A DNA stretch of 64,000 nt from an uncultured Lachnospiraceae bacterium (GTDB lineage Bacteria; Bacillota; Clostridia; Lachnospirales; Lachnospiraceae), in assembly GCA_910589075.1 (NCBI GenBank), contig CAJUSK010000019.1, forward strand, positions 1-64,000, given 5' to 3'. A program made the position numbers and the translations under genes. A model generated the notes under the pieces. It saw only the letters and a program-made list of their open reading frames with translations. It searched no databases and was not told the origin of the DNA. Below, in pieces: positions 26,359-36,388 of the stretch (its first letter is position 1; each line of letters starts with the position of its first letter).

Positions 26359-26766
26359 ATGGGCAGAAGAGAACAGAGGGAGCAGATTTTCAAACTGCTG
26401 TTCCGGGTTGAGTTCCATGACAGAGAGGACATGCCGGAACAGTTAATCCTTTTTTTTGAAGAGGATGACCTGGAGGTAATGGAAGCGGAGCGACTTTACA
26501 TTACCGGAAAATGTGACAGAATTATGGACAGGCTTGCGGAGATAGACGGGCTCCTGAACGAAAAGACCGAGAAATGGACAACGGATCGGATGGGAAGGGC
26601 TGAACTGACGATTCTGCGGCTTGCTGTCTATGAGATCCTGTTTGATGAGGATGTGCCGACTGGCGTGGCAATCAATGAAGCGGTAGAACTTGCGAAGAAA
26701 TTCGGCCAGGACGGTGCGGGGGCGTTTGTGAATGGTATCCTGGCCAGATTTGCAGACAAGGGATAA
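26359..26766 (+). CDS. nusB: Transcription antitermination factor NusB
   Basis: 135-aa all-helical RNA-binding protein that with NusE (S10) antiterminates rRNA operons. REQREQIFKLLFRVEF is the conserved arginine-rich N-terminus, and LRLAVYEILFDEDVPTGVAINEAVELAKKFGQDGAGAFVNGIL is the signature C-terminus. Normal length. Confidence 0.95.
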   Translation: MGRREQREQIFKLLFRVEFHDREDMPEQLILFFEEDDLEVMEAERLYITGKCDRIMDRLAEIDGLLNEKTEKWTTDRMGRAELTILRLAVYEILFDEDVPTGVAINEAVELAKKFGQDGAGAFVNGILARFADKG

Positions 26767-26772
26767 GGGTCG

Positions 26773-27978
26773 ATGAAGAATATTTATTCCGTCACACAAG
26801 TCAATTCTTATATCAGAAATATGTTCACACAGGATTTTATGCTACAGTCCATCCGGGTGAGAGGTGAGATAAGCAACTGTAAATATCACTCTTCCGGGCA
26901 TATTTATTTTACCCTCAAGGATGCGAAGGCGGCAATCGCCTGTGTTATGTTTGCCGGCAGCCGCAGCGGCCTGGCTTTCCGTCTGCAGGAGGGGCAGCAG
27001 GTGGTGGTGGATGGCGGCATGGATGTGTATGAGCGGGACGGCAAATACCAGTTGTATGCCAGAGCCATAACCAGAGACGGCACAGGGCAGTTATATGAAC
27101 GTTTTGAGCAGCTGAAAAGAGAGCTTGCCGAACTGGGTATGTTTGCGGAAGAATATAAGCGGCCCATACCGGAGATCATACGGACACTGGGGGTTGTGAC
27201 AGCGCCTACAGGTGCGGCGGTGCGGGATATTATCCAGATCGCATCCCGCAGGAATCCTTATGTACAGATGATTCTCTATCCCGCCATTGTGCAGGGAGAT
27301 CAGGCTGTGGCCAGTATCATCAATGGCATCCACGCGCTGACAGCGTTTTCTGTGGATGTAATCATAGTGGGCAGGGGTGGTGGTTCCATAGAAGACCTGT
27401 GGGCGTTCAATGAGCGGGAAGTGGCCCAGGCGATCTTTGACTGCCCTGTTCCCATCATATCTGCGGTGGGGCATGAGACAGATACGACAATCGCTGATTT
27501 TGCGGCGGATCTTCGTGCACCTACACCTTCTGCAGCGGCAGAGCTGGCCGTTTGTGAATTTTCCAGACTGGAAGAAAAAATGGAAGAATATGCGACGGCT
27601 CTTTACCGGGGGATGATGGGCCGATGTGAACGGTATCGCCGGCGCGCGGAAATGTTGGGCGCATTGCTGCGCGGAGGCAGTCCTGCCGGCAGACTCAAGC
27701 AGAACCGGATGTATCTGATGCGGCTGGAAGAGCGATTACAGGCATCTATGCGGCGGCAACTGGATGGGAAGCGCCATATCCTTGCATTGTATACGGAAAA
27801 GCTGCGGGGGCTTTCGCCTCTGGACAAGTTGAGCCAGGGATTTTCCTGGGTAACGGATGAACATGGCAGAGGAATACGGGATGTGGATGAGACCCGGGAG
27901 GGACAGCTTCTGGTAATCCATATGAAAAACGGTATTGTACATGCCAGAGTAGAAGGGAAGGATAGGGTGATACGTTGA
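26773..27978 (+). CDS. xseA: Exodeoxyribonuclease VII large subunit
   Basis: 401-aa subunit of the single-strand exonuclease ExoVII. The N-terminal OB fold contains VRGEISNCKYHSSGHIYFTLKD. The catalytic domain has GVVTAPTGAAVRDI, VDVIIVGRGGGSIEDLWAFNEREVAQAIF and ISAVGHETDTTIADFAADLRAPTPSAAAEL, followed by a coiled coil that binds XseB. It ends in TTGA overlapping the xseB start. Confidence 0.95.
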   Translation: MKNIYSVTQVNSYIRNMFTQDFMLQSIRVRGEISNCKYHSSGHIYFTLKDAKAAIACVMFAGSRSGLAFRLQEGQQVVVDGGMDVYERDGKYQLYARAITRDGTGQLYERFEQLKRELAELGMFAEEYKRPIPEIIRTLGVVTAPTGAAVRDIIQIASRRNPYVQMILYPAIVQGDQAVASIINGIHALTAFSVDVIIVGRGGGSIEDLWAFNEREVAQAIFDCPVPIISAVGHETDTTIADFAADLRAPTPSAAAELAVCEFSRLEEKMEEYATALYRGMMGRCERYRRRAEMLGALLRGGSPAGRLKQNRMYLMRLEERLQASMRRQLDGKRHILALYTEKLRGLSPLDKLSQGFSWVTDEHGRGIRDVDETREGQLLVIHMKNGIVHARVEGKDRVIR

Positions 27979-28181
27979 AGGAACAACAGACAGTGGAAGG
28001 CGCTTTTGCTCAGTTGGAGGCGGTGATCGAACGGCTGGAATCGGAAGAGATTTCTCTGGAAGACGCTTTCCGTGCTTACAGTGAGGGGATGGAACTGCTT
28101 CAGTTCTGCAATGCGTCCATTGATATGGTAGAAAAGAAAGTACTGAAAATAAATGAAAATGGTGAACTGAATGAATTTTAA
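27975..28181 (+). CDS. xseB: Exodeoxyribonuclease VII small subunit
   Basis: 68-aa helical protein that wraps the coiled coil of XseA. The signature is FAQLEAVIERLESEEISLEDAFRAYSEGMELLQFCNASID. It has a TTG start within the xseA stop (TTGA) and overlaps the next gene by 11 bases. Confidence 0.93.
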   Translation: MKEQQTVEGAFAQLEAVIERLESEEISLEDAFRAYSEGMELLQFCNASIDMVEKKVLKINENGELNEF

Positions 28182-29064
28182 GCTGGAAATGGATGAAAGA
28201 ACCAGGGAGGCGGAGCAGATCATACAAAGTTTCCTGCCTGCGGAAACGGGTTTTCAGAAGACTGTGCTGTCTGCCATGAATTATTCTGTGCTGGCAGGCG
28301 GAAAAAGACTGCGGCCGATTCTGATGCGGGAGACGTATAGGCTGTTTGGAGGCCGGGGAGAGGAAATCAAACCCTTTATGGCAGCCATCGAGATGGTACA
28401 CACCTATTCGCTGGTACACGATGACCTGCCGGCCATGGACAACGACGAATACCGCCGGGGCAGAAAGACAACGCATGTTATGTATGGCGAGGCCATGGCA
28501 ATACTGGCAGGGGACGGGCTTCTGAACCTGGCTTTTGAGACAGCGGCCAGGGCGTTTGAGACGGGCTGTGATCCGGTTCTGACAGCCAGGGCGCTGGCAT
28601 TGTTTGCGCGTAAGGCAGGGGTATATGGCATGATTGGCGGTCAGTGTGTGGATATTGAATCGGAGAATGGCGCCGGCGTCACCACAGAGGAGATACTTGT
28701 CTTCATACATGCCCATAAAACGGCGGCGCTGATTCAGAGTGCTATGATGACAGGGGCTGTCCTGGCAGGTGCATCAGAATCGGAGATTCAGAAAATAGAA
28801 AAAATTGCATATGACATCGGCATAGCATTTCAGATTCAGGACGATATTCTGGATGTGTCAGGTACGGCAGAGGAACTGGGAAAGCCCATAGGCAGTGATG
28901 AGAAAAACCATAAAGTAACGTATGTTACACTCAAAGGAATGAAGCAGGCCCAGGCTGATCAGAAGGCCTTTTCAGAGGAAGCCATCAGTCTGTTGCGGTC
29001 ATTTGACGATCGGAATCTGTTTCTGGAAACGATGGTGGAGGCGCTTATCACCAGGAAAAAGTAA
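28171..29064 (+). CDS. ispA: Polyprenyl (farnesyl) diphosphate synthase
   Basis: 297-aa trans-prenyltransferase that condenses isopentenyl and allylic diphosphates, here beside dxs of the MEP pathway. The first aspartate-rich motif is LVHDDLPAMDNDEYRRGRKTTH and the second is QIQDDILDVSGTAEELGKPIGSD. GGKRLRPIL is the substrate-binding block. Product length (C10, C15) cannot be read for certain; farnesyl is most likely from context. Confidence 0.93.
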   Translation: MNFKLEMDERTREAEQIIQSFLPAETGFQKTVLSAMNYSVLAGGKRLRPILMRETYRLFGGRGEEIKPFMAAIEMVHTYSLVHDDLPAMDNDEYRRGRKTTHVMYGEAMAILAGDGLLNLAFETAARAFETGCDPVLTARALALFARKAGVYGMIGGQCVDIESENGAGVTTEEILVFIHAHKTAALIQSAMMTGAVLAGASESEIQKIEKIAYDIGIAFQIQDDILDVSGTAEELGKPIGSDEKNHKVTYVTLKGMKQAQADQKAFSEEAISLLRSFDDRNLFLETMVEALITRKK

Positions 29065-29077
29065 GAGGAGTATGGAC

Positions 29078-30991
29078 ATGCTTCTGGAAAAAATTGCAAA
29101 AGAGAACGATATCAAGAAGATCAGAAAAGAGGACTATAAGGCGCTGGCAGAGGAAATCCGCCAGTTCCTGATCCGGAAAATCAGCGTAACCGGCGGGCAT
29201 CTGGGTTCCAACCTGGGCGCGGTGGAACTGACCATGGCGCTGCATCTGAGCCTGGAATTGCCGGATGATAAGATTATATGGGATGTGGGACATCAGTCTT
29301 ATACGCATAAATTGCTCACCGGCAGGCGTCAGGGGTTTGAAACGCTCAGAAAATATGGCGGCATGAGTGGTTTTCCCAAACGGAAAGAGAGTGACTGTGA
29401 CTGTTTTGACACAGGACACAGCTCCACATCCATTTCCGCGGGCCTGGGTCTGGTGAAGGCCAGGGACCTGGCGGGAGATACGCGTACCATTGTCTCCGTG
29501 ATCGGAGACGGTTCCCTGACAGGCGGTATGGCATATGAGGCGCTGAACAATGCGGCTCAGCTCCGTACCAATTTTATTATTATTTTAAATGATAATAATA
29601 TGTCCATTTCCGAAAATGTCGGGGGCGTTTCCAAATATCTGAATACAATCCGGACGACAACCGGTTATCTGGACCTCAAGGAAGGTATCTACAACGCTTT
29701 GCAAAATATACCCAAAGGGGAGCATATTGTGCGGAATATCAGACGTGCCAAAAGCAGTGTGAAGCACCTTGTGATACCGGGGATGTTTTTTGAGGATATG
29801 GGCATCACATATCTGGGGCCGGTGGACGGTCACAATGTGGAAGCCATGCAGCAGGTTATGCGTGAGGCAAAACGCTGTAAAAATGCGGTGCTGGTACATG
29901 TGATTACCCAGAAAGGAAAGGGATTTGCACCGGCCGAGCGGCACCCGGCCCGATTTCACGGAACGGAACCCTTTGATATTGAAACGGGACTTCCGGCCAG
30001 CCCCAAGGCGGCGCCCAATTATACCGATGTATTTTCCACGGTGATGACAAAGCTGGGTGCAAGGGATGAAAAGGTGGTGGCGATAACGGCAGCCATGCCG
30101 GACGGGACCGGCCTCAAACGGTTTCGGAATATGTACCCGGAGCGTTTCTTCGATGTGGGCATCGCAGAGCAGCATGCGGTTACATTTGCCGCAGGGCTGG
30201 CGGCAGGAGGGCTCAGGCCCATTGTGGCGGTGTATTCTTCTTTTTTGCAGAGAGCCTATGACCAGATATTACATGATGTGTGTATACAGAATCTGCCGGT
30301 GATCTTCGCCATAGACCGGGCAGGCCTTGTAGGCAGCGACGGGGAGACACATCAGGGTATTTTTGACCTGTCCTATCTGTCCAGCATACCCAATATGCAT
30401 ATTATTGCACCAAAAAATAAATGGGAACTATCCGATATGTTAAAATATGCTTTAACTTTGGAGGCGCCTATCGCCATTCGTTATCCCAGAGGCAGCGCAT
30501 GGGACGGTATGAAAGAGTTCCGCAAACCCATAGAGTTCGGTAAAAGCGAAATCCTGTATGAAGAGGAAGACATTGCACTGGTGGCTGTGGGCAGTATGGT
30601 AAAGACAGCAGCCCAGGTTCGCAGCGGGCTGAAAGAGATCGGCTACGCCTGCAGTCTGGTCAACGCCCGTTTTGTGAAACCCGTGGACGAAGAGATGATC
30701 CGGGATATGGCCCAGGGTCATAAGCTTCTGGTCACACTGGAAGAAAATGTGTCAAGCGGCGGTTTCGGGGAAAAGGTCCGGGAATGTATGTCCCGTCTGG
30801 GGACATCCTGCCGGATGCTTTCCATTGCCATACCCGACGAATATGTGGAACACGGCAATGTGTCTCTGCTGTACCAGGAAGTGGGGATTGATGCGGATTC
30901 GGTGCTGAAACGGGTGGTGACTGCCTATGCGTCTGCGGCCGCAGACGGAAAGCGGCAGGAGAGACAGGAGAAAAAGCGGGGCAAACTATGA
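29078..30991 (+). CDS. dxs: 1-deoxy-D-xylulose-5-phosphate synthase
   Basis: 637-aa thiamine-diphosphate enzyme joining pyruvate and glyceraldehyde-3-phosphate, the first MEP-pathway step. GGHLGSNLGAVELTMALH is the N-terminal block, GDGSLTGGMAYEALNNAA the ThDP motif (GDG...NN), and the transketolase-like second domain has FDVGIAEQHAVTFAAGLA with the catalytic Glu. AAGAGGAG lies seven bases before the ATG at 29078; the ATG at 29072 is too close to it. It feeds the neighbouring prenyl synthase. Confidence 0.95.
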   Translation: MLLEKIAKENDIKKIRKEDYKALAEEIRQFLIRKISVTGGHLGSNLGAVELTMALHLSLELPDDKIIWDVGHQSYTHKLLTGRRQGFETLRKYGGMSGFPKRKESDCDCFDTGHSSTSISAGLGLVKARDLAGDTRTIVSVIGDGSLTGGMAYEALNNAAQLRTNFIIILNDNNMSISENVGGVSKYLNTIRTTTGYLDLKEGIYNALQNIPKGEHIVRNIRRAKSSVKHLVIPGMFFEDMGITYLGPVDGHNVEAMQQVMREAKRCKNAVLVHVITQKGKGFAPAERHPARFHGTEPFDIETGLPASPKAAPNYTDVFSTVMTKLGARDEKVVAITAAMPDGTGLKRFRNMYPERFFDVGIAEQHAVTFAAGLAAGGLRPIVAVYSSFLQRAYDQILHDVCIQNLPVIFAIDRAGLVGSDGETHQGIFDLSYLSSIPNMHIIAPKNKWELSDMLKYALTLEAPIAIRYPRGSAWDGMKEFRKPIEFGKSEILYEEEDIALVAVGSMVKTAAQVRSGLKEIGYACSLVNARFVKPVDEEMIRDMAQGHKLLVTLEENVSSGGFGEKVRECMSRLGTSCRMLSIAIPDEYVEHGNVSLLYQEVGIDADSVLKRVVTAYASAAADGKRQERQEKKRGKL

Positions 30992-31836
30992 AAGAACGAT
31001 TGGATGTGCTTTTAGTCAGGCAGGGACTGGCCCCGTCGCGGGAAAAGGCAAAGGCTGTGATTATGGCCGGCCATGTATTTGTGAACGGACAACGGGAAGA
31101 CAAAGCAGGCGCTATGTTTATGGAAGACAAAAGCAGGATTGAAGTCCGGGGCGGCGGTCTGCGTTATGTAAGCCGGGGCGGTTTGAAACTGGAAAAGGCA
31201 ATGACCGATTTTTCCCTTACCCTTGAAAACCGTGTCTGTATGGATATCGGTGCATCCACCGGGGGATTTACGGACTGCATGCTGCAAAACGGCGCCCGGC
31301 TGGTCTATGCCATTGATGTGGGCCATGGACAGCTGGCGTGGAAACTCAGATGTGATGAACGGGTAGTCTGCATGGAAAAGACCAATTTCCGCTATGTGGT
31401 CCGTGAGGACATCAGTGAGGCGCCGGATTTTGCTTCGGCGGATGTTTCTTTTATTTCTCTTTCCAAAATTTTACCGGTGGCCGGGATGCTGCTGCAACCG
31501 GGTGGCGAGATGGTCTGCCTGATTAAACCTCAGTTTGAGGCAGGCAGAGAGAAGGTTGGGAAAAAGGGCGTTGTGCGGGACCAGGCGGTACACAGAGAGG
31601 TGATTGAACAGGTATTTTCCTATGCGGAAAAAGAAGGGTTTATCCTGCTTCATCTTACATTTTCACCGGTAAAAGGGCCGGAGGGCAATATAGAATATCT
31701 GCTGCATCTGAAAAAAAAGCCGGAGGGAGAGGCCGATGCGGACATAGCCGACGGCGATAGATATGACAGACAGCAAATTGCGGATATTGTCCGGGAAGCT
31801 CACGACACACTGGATTCACAGAAGGATCATACATGA
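30988..31836 (+). CDS. tlyA: TlyA-family rRNA 2'-O-methyltransferase
   Basis: 282-aa protein. The N-terminal S4 RNA-binding domain is ERLDVLLVRQGLAPSREKAKAVIMAGHVFVNGQ. The SAM-binding FtsJ-like domain has CMDIGASTGGFTDCMLQNGA, and the catalytic region has LIKPQFEAGREKVGKKGVVRD. Mycobacterial TlyA methylates 16S and 23S rRNA, and the name haemolysin is historical. It overlaps dxs as ATGA and ends as ATGA with nadK. Confidence 0.93.
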   Translation: MKERLDVLLVRQGLAPSREKAKAVIMAGHVFVNGQREDKAGAMFMEDKSRIEVRGGGLRYVSRGGLKLEKAMTDFSLTLENRVCMDIGASTGGFTDCMLQNGARLVYAIDVGHGQLAWKLRCDERVVCMEKTNFRYVVREDISEAPDFASADVSFISLSKILPVAGMLLQPGGEMVCLIKPQFEAGREKVGKKGVVRDQAVHREVIEQVFSYAEKEGFILLHLTFSPVKGPEGNIEYLLHLKKKPEGEADADIADGDRYDRQQIADIVREAHDTLDSQKDHT

Positions 31837-32693
31837 AACATTTTTTTATTATCACCAATCCGTTTAAAGACAGGGAGCTGGAAACCACAACAGAGGTGAT
31901 GGAATTTCTGGCAGATAAGGGATGTACGTATCAGGTAAAGATTGCCGCAGAAATCCAGGAAGAGAGCAACCGTTATACGGACGCGGCTGAAATTCCCGCG
32001 GATACGGAGTGTATTCTGGTACTGGGCGGCGATGGTACGCTGATAGAGGCGGCCAGGGACACGATGGAGCTGGACATACCTCTCCTTGGTATCAATCTGG
32101 GGAGCCTGGGGTTTTTGGCAGAAGTGGAGAAGTCGGGTATCCGGCATGCCCTGTCGCTGTTATTGCAGGACCAATATCAGACGGAAAGCCGCATGATGCT
32201 GGACGGACTGCTTGTCCGGGGACAGACCCTTGTGGAAAGGTCCCATGCCCTGAACGATATTGTCATTACAAGAAACGGCCCCATGCAGATTATTCATTTC
32301 CATATATATGTCAACGGGCAGTTTCTGAACGAATACAATGCGGATGGTGTGATTCTCTCCACACCTACCGGTTCCACGGGATATAATTTATCTGCCGGCG
32401 GGCCCATTGTAGAACCGGGCGCAGAACTGATTGTCATTACGCCTGTCTGTCCCCACACGCTGAATACCAGAAGTGTGGTGCTTTCCGGTGCGGATGAAGT
32501 CATGATTGAAATGGCTCCCTGGAAGAAAGACGTTTCTTTCCGGGCGGAAGTCAATTTTGACGGCGGCCATGGGGCTGCGCTGGAGATGGGGGATAAAATC
32601 ATCGTAACGAAATCCCGGAAACGGACAGACATTGTTAAGATCAGCCAGGTGAGTTTTCTGGAGGCATTACATAAAAAGATGAGCGAGACATAA
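31833..32693 (+). CDS. nadK: NAD kinase
   Basis: 286-aa enzyme phosphorylating NAD to NADP. The GGDGT motif is in LVLGGDGTLIEAARDTMELDIPLLGINLGSLGFLAEVE. The nucleotide-binding block is YNADGVILSTPTGSTGYNLSAGGPIVEP, with ITPVCPHTLNTRSVVL following. Length is typical. Translationally coupled to tlyA. Confidence 0.96.
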   Translation: MKHFFIITNPFKDRELETTTEVMEFLADKGCTYQVKIAAEIQEESNRYTDAAEIPADTECILVLGGDGTLIEAARDTMELDIPLLGINLGSLGFLAEVEKSGIRHALSLLLQDQYQTESRMMLDGLLVRGQTLVERSHALNDIVITRNGPMQIIHFHIYVNGQFLNEYNADGVILSTPTGSTGYNLSAGGPIVEPGAELIVITPVCPHTLNTRSVVLSGADEVMIEMAPWKKDVSFRAEVNFDGGHGAALEMGDKIIVTKSRKRTDIVKISQVSFLEALHKKMSET

Positions 32694-32694
32694 T

Positions 32695-33150
32695 ATGAAA
32701 GAGAAAAGACAAAGCGAGATACTCCGTCTGATTACAGAATATGACATCGGGACACAGGAGGAACTGGCACTGCGGCTGAAAGAAGAAGGGTTTGTGGTGA
32801 CACAGGCCACGGTTTCCAGGGACATCCGGGAACTGAAGCTGACAAAAGTATCCGACGGCGGCCGGCAGAGATACAGGGCTTTTCACCGTGAAGGGACGTT
32901 TCCGGAGGACAAATACAGCAGGGTTTTAAAGGAAGGTTTTTCCTCCATGGGGATGGCGGAGAACCTTCTGGTGGTGAAAACCGCAGCAGGTATGGCAATG
33001 GCGGTGGCGGCGGCGCTGGATGCCATGAATCTGGAGGAGATTGTGGGAACCATTGCCGGTGACGATACGATTATGATGGCGGTGCGGACACGGGGAGACA
33101 CAGAAAGCGTAATGAGGAAGATTGAGGAAATTGTAGGGTATGTTAAATAG
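32695..33150 (+). CDS. argR: Arginine repressor ArgR
   Basis: 151-aa arginine-sensing repressor. The winged-helix N-terminus is KRQSEILRLITEYDIGTQEELALRLKEEGFVVTQATVSRDIRELKLTKV. The C-terminal hexamerisation and arginine-binding domain contains the GTIAGDDTIMMAVRT motif. It lies in a conserved position between nadK and recN and overlaps recN by 11 bases. Confidence 0.95.
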   Translation: MKEKRQSEILRLITEYDIGTQEELALRLKEEGFVVTQATVSRDIRELKLTKVSDGGRQRYRAFHREGTFPEDKYSRVLKEGFSSMGMAENLLVVKTAAGMAMAVAAALDAMNLEEIVGTIAGDDTIMMAVRTRGDTESVMRKIEEIVGYVK

Positions 33151-34825
33151 TTTACATGTGAAAAACCTTGCTTTGATAGAAGAAACAGAAGTACATTTTA
33201 ATAAAGGACTGAATATTTTAACGGGTGAAACCGGTGCGGGCAAATCCGTCATTATCGGCAGCATCAATCTGGCTCTGGGCGCCAAAGCGGATAAGGATAT
33301 GATCCGTACAGGGAAGGAATCTGCTCTGATCGAACTTGTATTTACGCTGGATGATACAGCGCAGCGGGAGCGGTGCCTTGCGCTTGGGCTGGAGCCAGAA
33401 GATGACACGCTTGTCATATCAAGGAAAATATCGTCCGGAAAAAGCATGTGCCGGGTAAACGGGGAGACAATGACCGCGAAGCAGCTGAAAGAACTGGCAG
33501 AAGTGCTCATTGATGTATATGGACAGCATGAACACCAGTCTCTCACTGCAAAAAAGAAACAACTGGAAATTTTGGATGATTTTTGCGGTGAAAGTCTGTG
33601 CCGTATAAAAGAAAAAGCGGCCGGAGAATATAAACGGTATACGGAACTGGCGAAAGAGTGGGACGGATCCGACCGGGATCGGACTACCAGAGAGAAGGAA
33701 TGCGATCTGTTAACTTTTGAATGCCGTGAAATCGAGGAAGCCCGTCCGGAAATCGGTGAGGATGAGACACTGGAAGCGGAATACCGCCGCATGGTGCATT
33801 CCCGAAAGATTCTGGAAGGTGTTACCATGGCCCGGCGTCTGCTGGGCAGTACGGACGGGGAAAGCATTTCCGATCTGACAGGCAGGGCGCTCAGAGAAAT
33901 GAAAAGCGTGGAGGGCTATGATGACGCTCTGGCAGATTTTACAGGACAGTTGGCAGAGATAGAAGGACTTGTAGCGGATCTGAGCAGAGAACTGGCAGAC
34001 TATGAAGAAAGCCTGGAATTTGAGCCGGAAGTTTTTGACCGGACAGAGCGGCGTCTGGACGTGCTCAATCATCTGAAATCAAAATACGGCGGGACGATAG
34101 AAGCAGTGCTGGCCGGTAAACAGTCCCGGGAAGAACGTCTGGATCAGCTGATGCACTATGATACCTACTTGGAAACGCTGCGCCTTAATCTGGAAAAAGC
34201 CGAAAAAAAACTGCATGCATCCTGCGAGAAAATATCTGCCATCCGGAAAAAGCAGGCAAGAGCGCTGGAAGAAAAAATGATCCAGGCATTGCATGACTTG
34301 AATTTTATGGAAGTGAATTTTCAGATACGGATTGAATCAGATCCTGGGAAGGCCGGCGCCAGGGGCTGGGATGAAGTGGAATTTATGATATCCACCAATC
34401 CCGGTGAGCCTGTCAAACCCCTGGGCAGCATTGCCAGCGGCGGCGAGCTCTCACGTATTATGCTGGGTCTGAAAACGGTTATGGCTGAAAAAGATGCCAT
34501 TGATACACTGATTTTTGATGAAATTGACGCAGGGATCAGCGGCAGGACCGCATGGCAGGTTTCCCGGAAACTGGCGCTGCTGGGCAGAGATCATCAGATT
34601 ATTTGTATTACCCACCTGCCCCAGATTGCCGCCATGGCGGATCAGCACTTTAAAATAGAAAAAAAACAAACGGATCATCAGACCAGAACAGATATTGCCA
34701 TTTTGGAAGAAACCGAGAGCATAGAGGAACTTGCCCGTCTTCTGGGCAGCGATCTGCTGACGGACGCGGCCATTTCCAATGCCAAAGAAATGAAAGAATT
34801 GGCAAGAGATACAAAACAATACTAA
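33140..34825 (+). CDS. recN: DNA repair protein RecN
   Basis: 561-aa SMC-like ATPase that holds DNA at double-strand breaks. Walker A is GETGAGKSVIIGSINLALG, the signature is IASGGELSRIMLGLK, and Walker B is TLIFDEIDAGISGRTAWQV, followed by ICITHLPQIAAMADQH. A coiled coil of about 200 residues separates the two halves. Last gene of the operon, followed by a terminator. Confidence 0.95.
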   Translation: MLNSLHVKNLALIEETEVHFNKGLNILTGETGAGKSVIIGSINLALGAKADKDMIRTGKESALIELVFTLDDTAQRERCLALGLEPEDDTLVISRKISSGKSMCRVNGETMTAKQLKELAEVLIDVYGQHEHQSLTAKKKQLEILDDFCGESLCRIKEKAAGEYKRYTELAKEWDGSDRDRTTREKECDLLTFECREIEEARPEIGEDETLEAEYRRMVHSRKILEGVTMARRLLGSTDGESISDLTGRALREMKSVEGYDDALADFTGQLAEIEGLVADLSRELADYEESLEFEPEVFDRTERRLDVLNHLKSKYGGTIEAVLAGKQSREERLDQLMHYDTYLETLRLNLEKAEKKLHASCEKISAIRKKQARALEEKMIQALHDLNFMEVNFQIRIESDPGKAGARGWDEVEFMISTNPGEPVKPLGSIASGGELSRIMLGLKTVMAEKDAIDTLIFDEIDAGISGRTAWQVSRKLALLGRDHQIICITHLPQIAAMADQHFKIEKKQTDHQTRTDIAILEETESIEELARLLGSDLLTDAAISNAKEMKELARDTKQY

Positions 34826-34852
34826 AGTAAAATTCATATTTCCTCACATACT

Positions 34853-34882
34853 AAAAAAGCATCCCGAAAGGAATGCTTTTTT
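34853..34882 (+). terminator. Terminator after recN
   Basis: AAAAAAGCAT at 34853-34862 pairs with ATGCTTTTTT at 34873-34882 around a short C/G-containing loop. Confidence 0.8.
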
Positions 34883-34920
34883 GGGCATAAAGCCCGGTTT
34901 TTGTGAAAGGAAGTGAGCAT

Positions 34921-36168
34921 ATGGATATGAAACAGAAATATCGGCGCATTTTATATATGATGCTGGGCAACGGGATCTGTCTTCTGGCCTGTGCCCTGTA
35001 TCTTTCCTTCTGGCACAGGACGCCGGACCGTATTAAGATCCGGGCGGGGGAACGGGAAGAGATGAACCTGGCGCTTCCGGCATCGGGTATGCTGCGCGCT
35101 TCCGGAGATAAGGCTATTCCGGTGAGTCTGGACCGCACCCTGATATTTTATGCCAATGAGAAAAACAGCTATGACCTGGATGTAAAGCTGTTTGGGATAC
35201 TTCCGTTAAAGCATGTGAGCCTGCAGGTCATTGACGGGGCAAGTGTGATTCCGGCCGGTGTTCCCGTAGGTATTTATGTGAAAACGGATGGCGTACTGGT
35301 CATCGGGACCGGTGAGTTTACCGGTTTTGACGGTGTGCGCACTTCACCTTCGGAGTCCGTTTTGAAAACAGGGGACTATCTTCTCAAAATGAATGGCGAG
35401 GATATTACGGGCAAAAAGATGTTTATGAACACACTTCAGAAAATAGGCGATGGCGATCTGATTCTGACCATACGGCGGGGCGATGAAGTATTCGATGTGA
35501 AAACAGTCCCCGTACAGGACCAGGCAGGCACCTATAAAATCGGTATCTGGATACGGGATAATGCCCAGGGGGTAGGCACACTTACCTATATAGATGGCAA
35601 CGGTGGTTTCGGAGCGCTGGGACACGGCATTAACGATATGGATACCAGTACCCTGATGGCGTTAAAAAAAGGCACATTATATCATACGGACATACTGGGT
35701 GTGAAAAAGGGAGAGGCAGGTAATCCCGGTGAACTGACCGGACTTATTGATTATGGGGATGGCAATATACTGGGCAGCATCCAGAGGAATGAAGACAAGG
35801 GGATTTTTGGTGTATGCGGTGAAGCCCTGGAGGCGGAAGTCCCTTTTGGCCCGGTGGAAATCGGCCTGAAACAGGAGACAGAAATCGGTCCCGTAAAAAT
35901 ATTGTGCAGTCTGGACGGGGAAACGGCAAAACTGTATGATGCGAAAATTACGGATATTGTATATGACAGAGAACATATCAACAGAGAAATTGTATTGCAG
36001 ATTACGGACCGGCAACTGATCGAAGAAACGGGGGGCATCATACAGGGCATGAGCGGCGCACCCATTTTGCAGAACGGAAAGCTGATCGGCGCCGTGACCC
36101 ATGTGTTTGTACAGGATGCGACAAAGGGGTATGGGATATTTATTGAAGAGATGTTATTGGAAGAGTAG
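34921..36168 (+). CDS. spoIVB: SpoIVB serine peptidase
   Basis: 415-aa forespore-secreted protease that triggers pro-sigma-K processing. An N-terminal membrane anchor (MMLGNGICLLACALYLSF) is followed by a PDZ domain (GVRTSPSESVLKTGDYLLKMNGEDI) and the S55 peptidase domain (GALGHGINDMDT contains the catalytic-type His region; GIIQGMSGAPILQNGKLIGAVTHVF contains the nucleophile Ser). The start at 34921 is preferred over GTG 34903 because AAGGAAG precedes it. In relatives spo0A usually follows directly; here another gene intervenes. Confidence 0.94.
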   Translation: MDMKQKYRRILYMMLGNGICLLACALYLSFWHRTPDRIKIRAGEREEMNLALPASGMLRASGDKAIPVSLDRTLIFYANEKNSYDLDVKLFGILPLKHVSLQVIDGASVIPAGVPVGIYVKTDGVLVIGTGEFTGFDGVRTSPSESVLKTGDYLLKMNGEDITGKKMFMNTLQKIGDGDLILTIRRGDEVFDVKTVPVQDQAGTYKIGIWIRDNAQGVGTLTYIDGNGGFGALGHGINDMDTSTLMALKKGTLYHTDILGVKKGEAGNPGELTGLIDYGDGNILGSIQRNEDKGIFGVCGEALEAEVPFGPVEIGLKQETEIGPVKILCSLDGETAKLYDAKITDIVYDREHINREIVLQITDRQLIEETGGIIQGMSGAPILQNGKLIGAVTHVFVQDATKGYGIFIEEMLLEE

Positions 36169-36261
36169 CGGATGCAGAGAGCACATATCCCCGGACAATA
36201 CACGGATGTGGAGATTGGGAGAGTCTGACCGTTCTGCCTGTGGTTTGTGCCTGGCAGCAGC

Positions 36262-36300
36262 AGGTCCGTAAGCGCAATCAGAGCGCTGACGGGCCTTTTT
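36262..36300 (+). terminator. Terminator after spoIVB
   Basis: AGGTCCGTAAGCGC pairs with GCGCTGACGGGCCT (one mismatch, one G-T) around a 7-base loop and runs into TTTTT. Confidence 0.8.
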
Positions 36301-36371
36301 CTCTGCTCCTCTGTTTTCTCTATAAAAATCTCTCCAATAGTGCTATAATAAACAATACACAGGTTGCACAC

Positions 36372-36388
36372 CCCTCCAAACAGGAGGG
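36372..36388 (+). promoter_or_regulatory. Leader hairpin with CCTCC, before the TPR gene
   Basis: CCCTCC, five bases, GGAGGG, in the leader between a TATAAT at 36344-36349 and the start codon at 36414. There is no T-run, so it is not a terminator. The CCTCC arm could also pair with the real ribosome site AGAGG downstream. Confidence 0.4.
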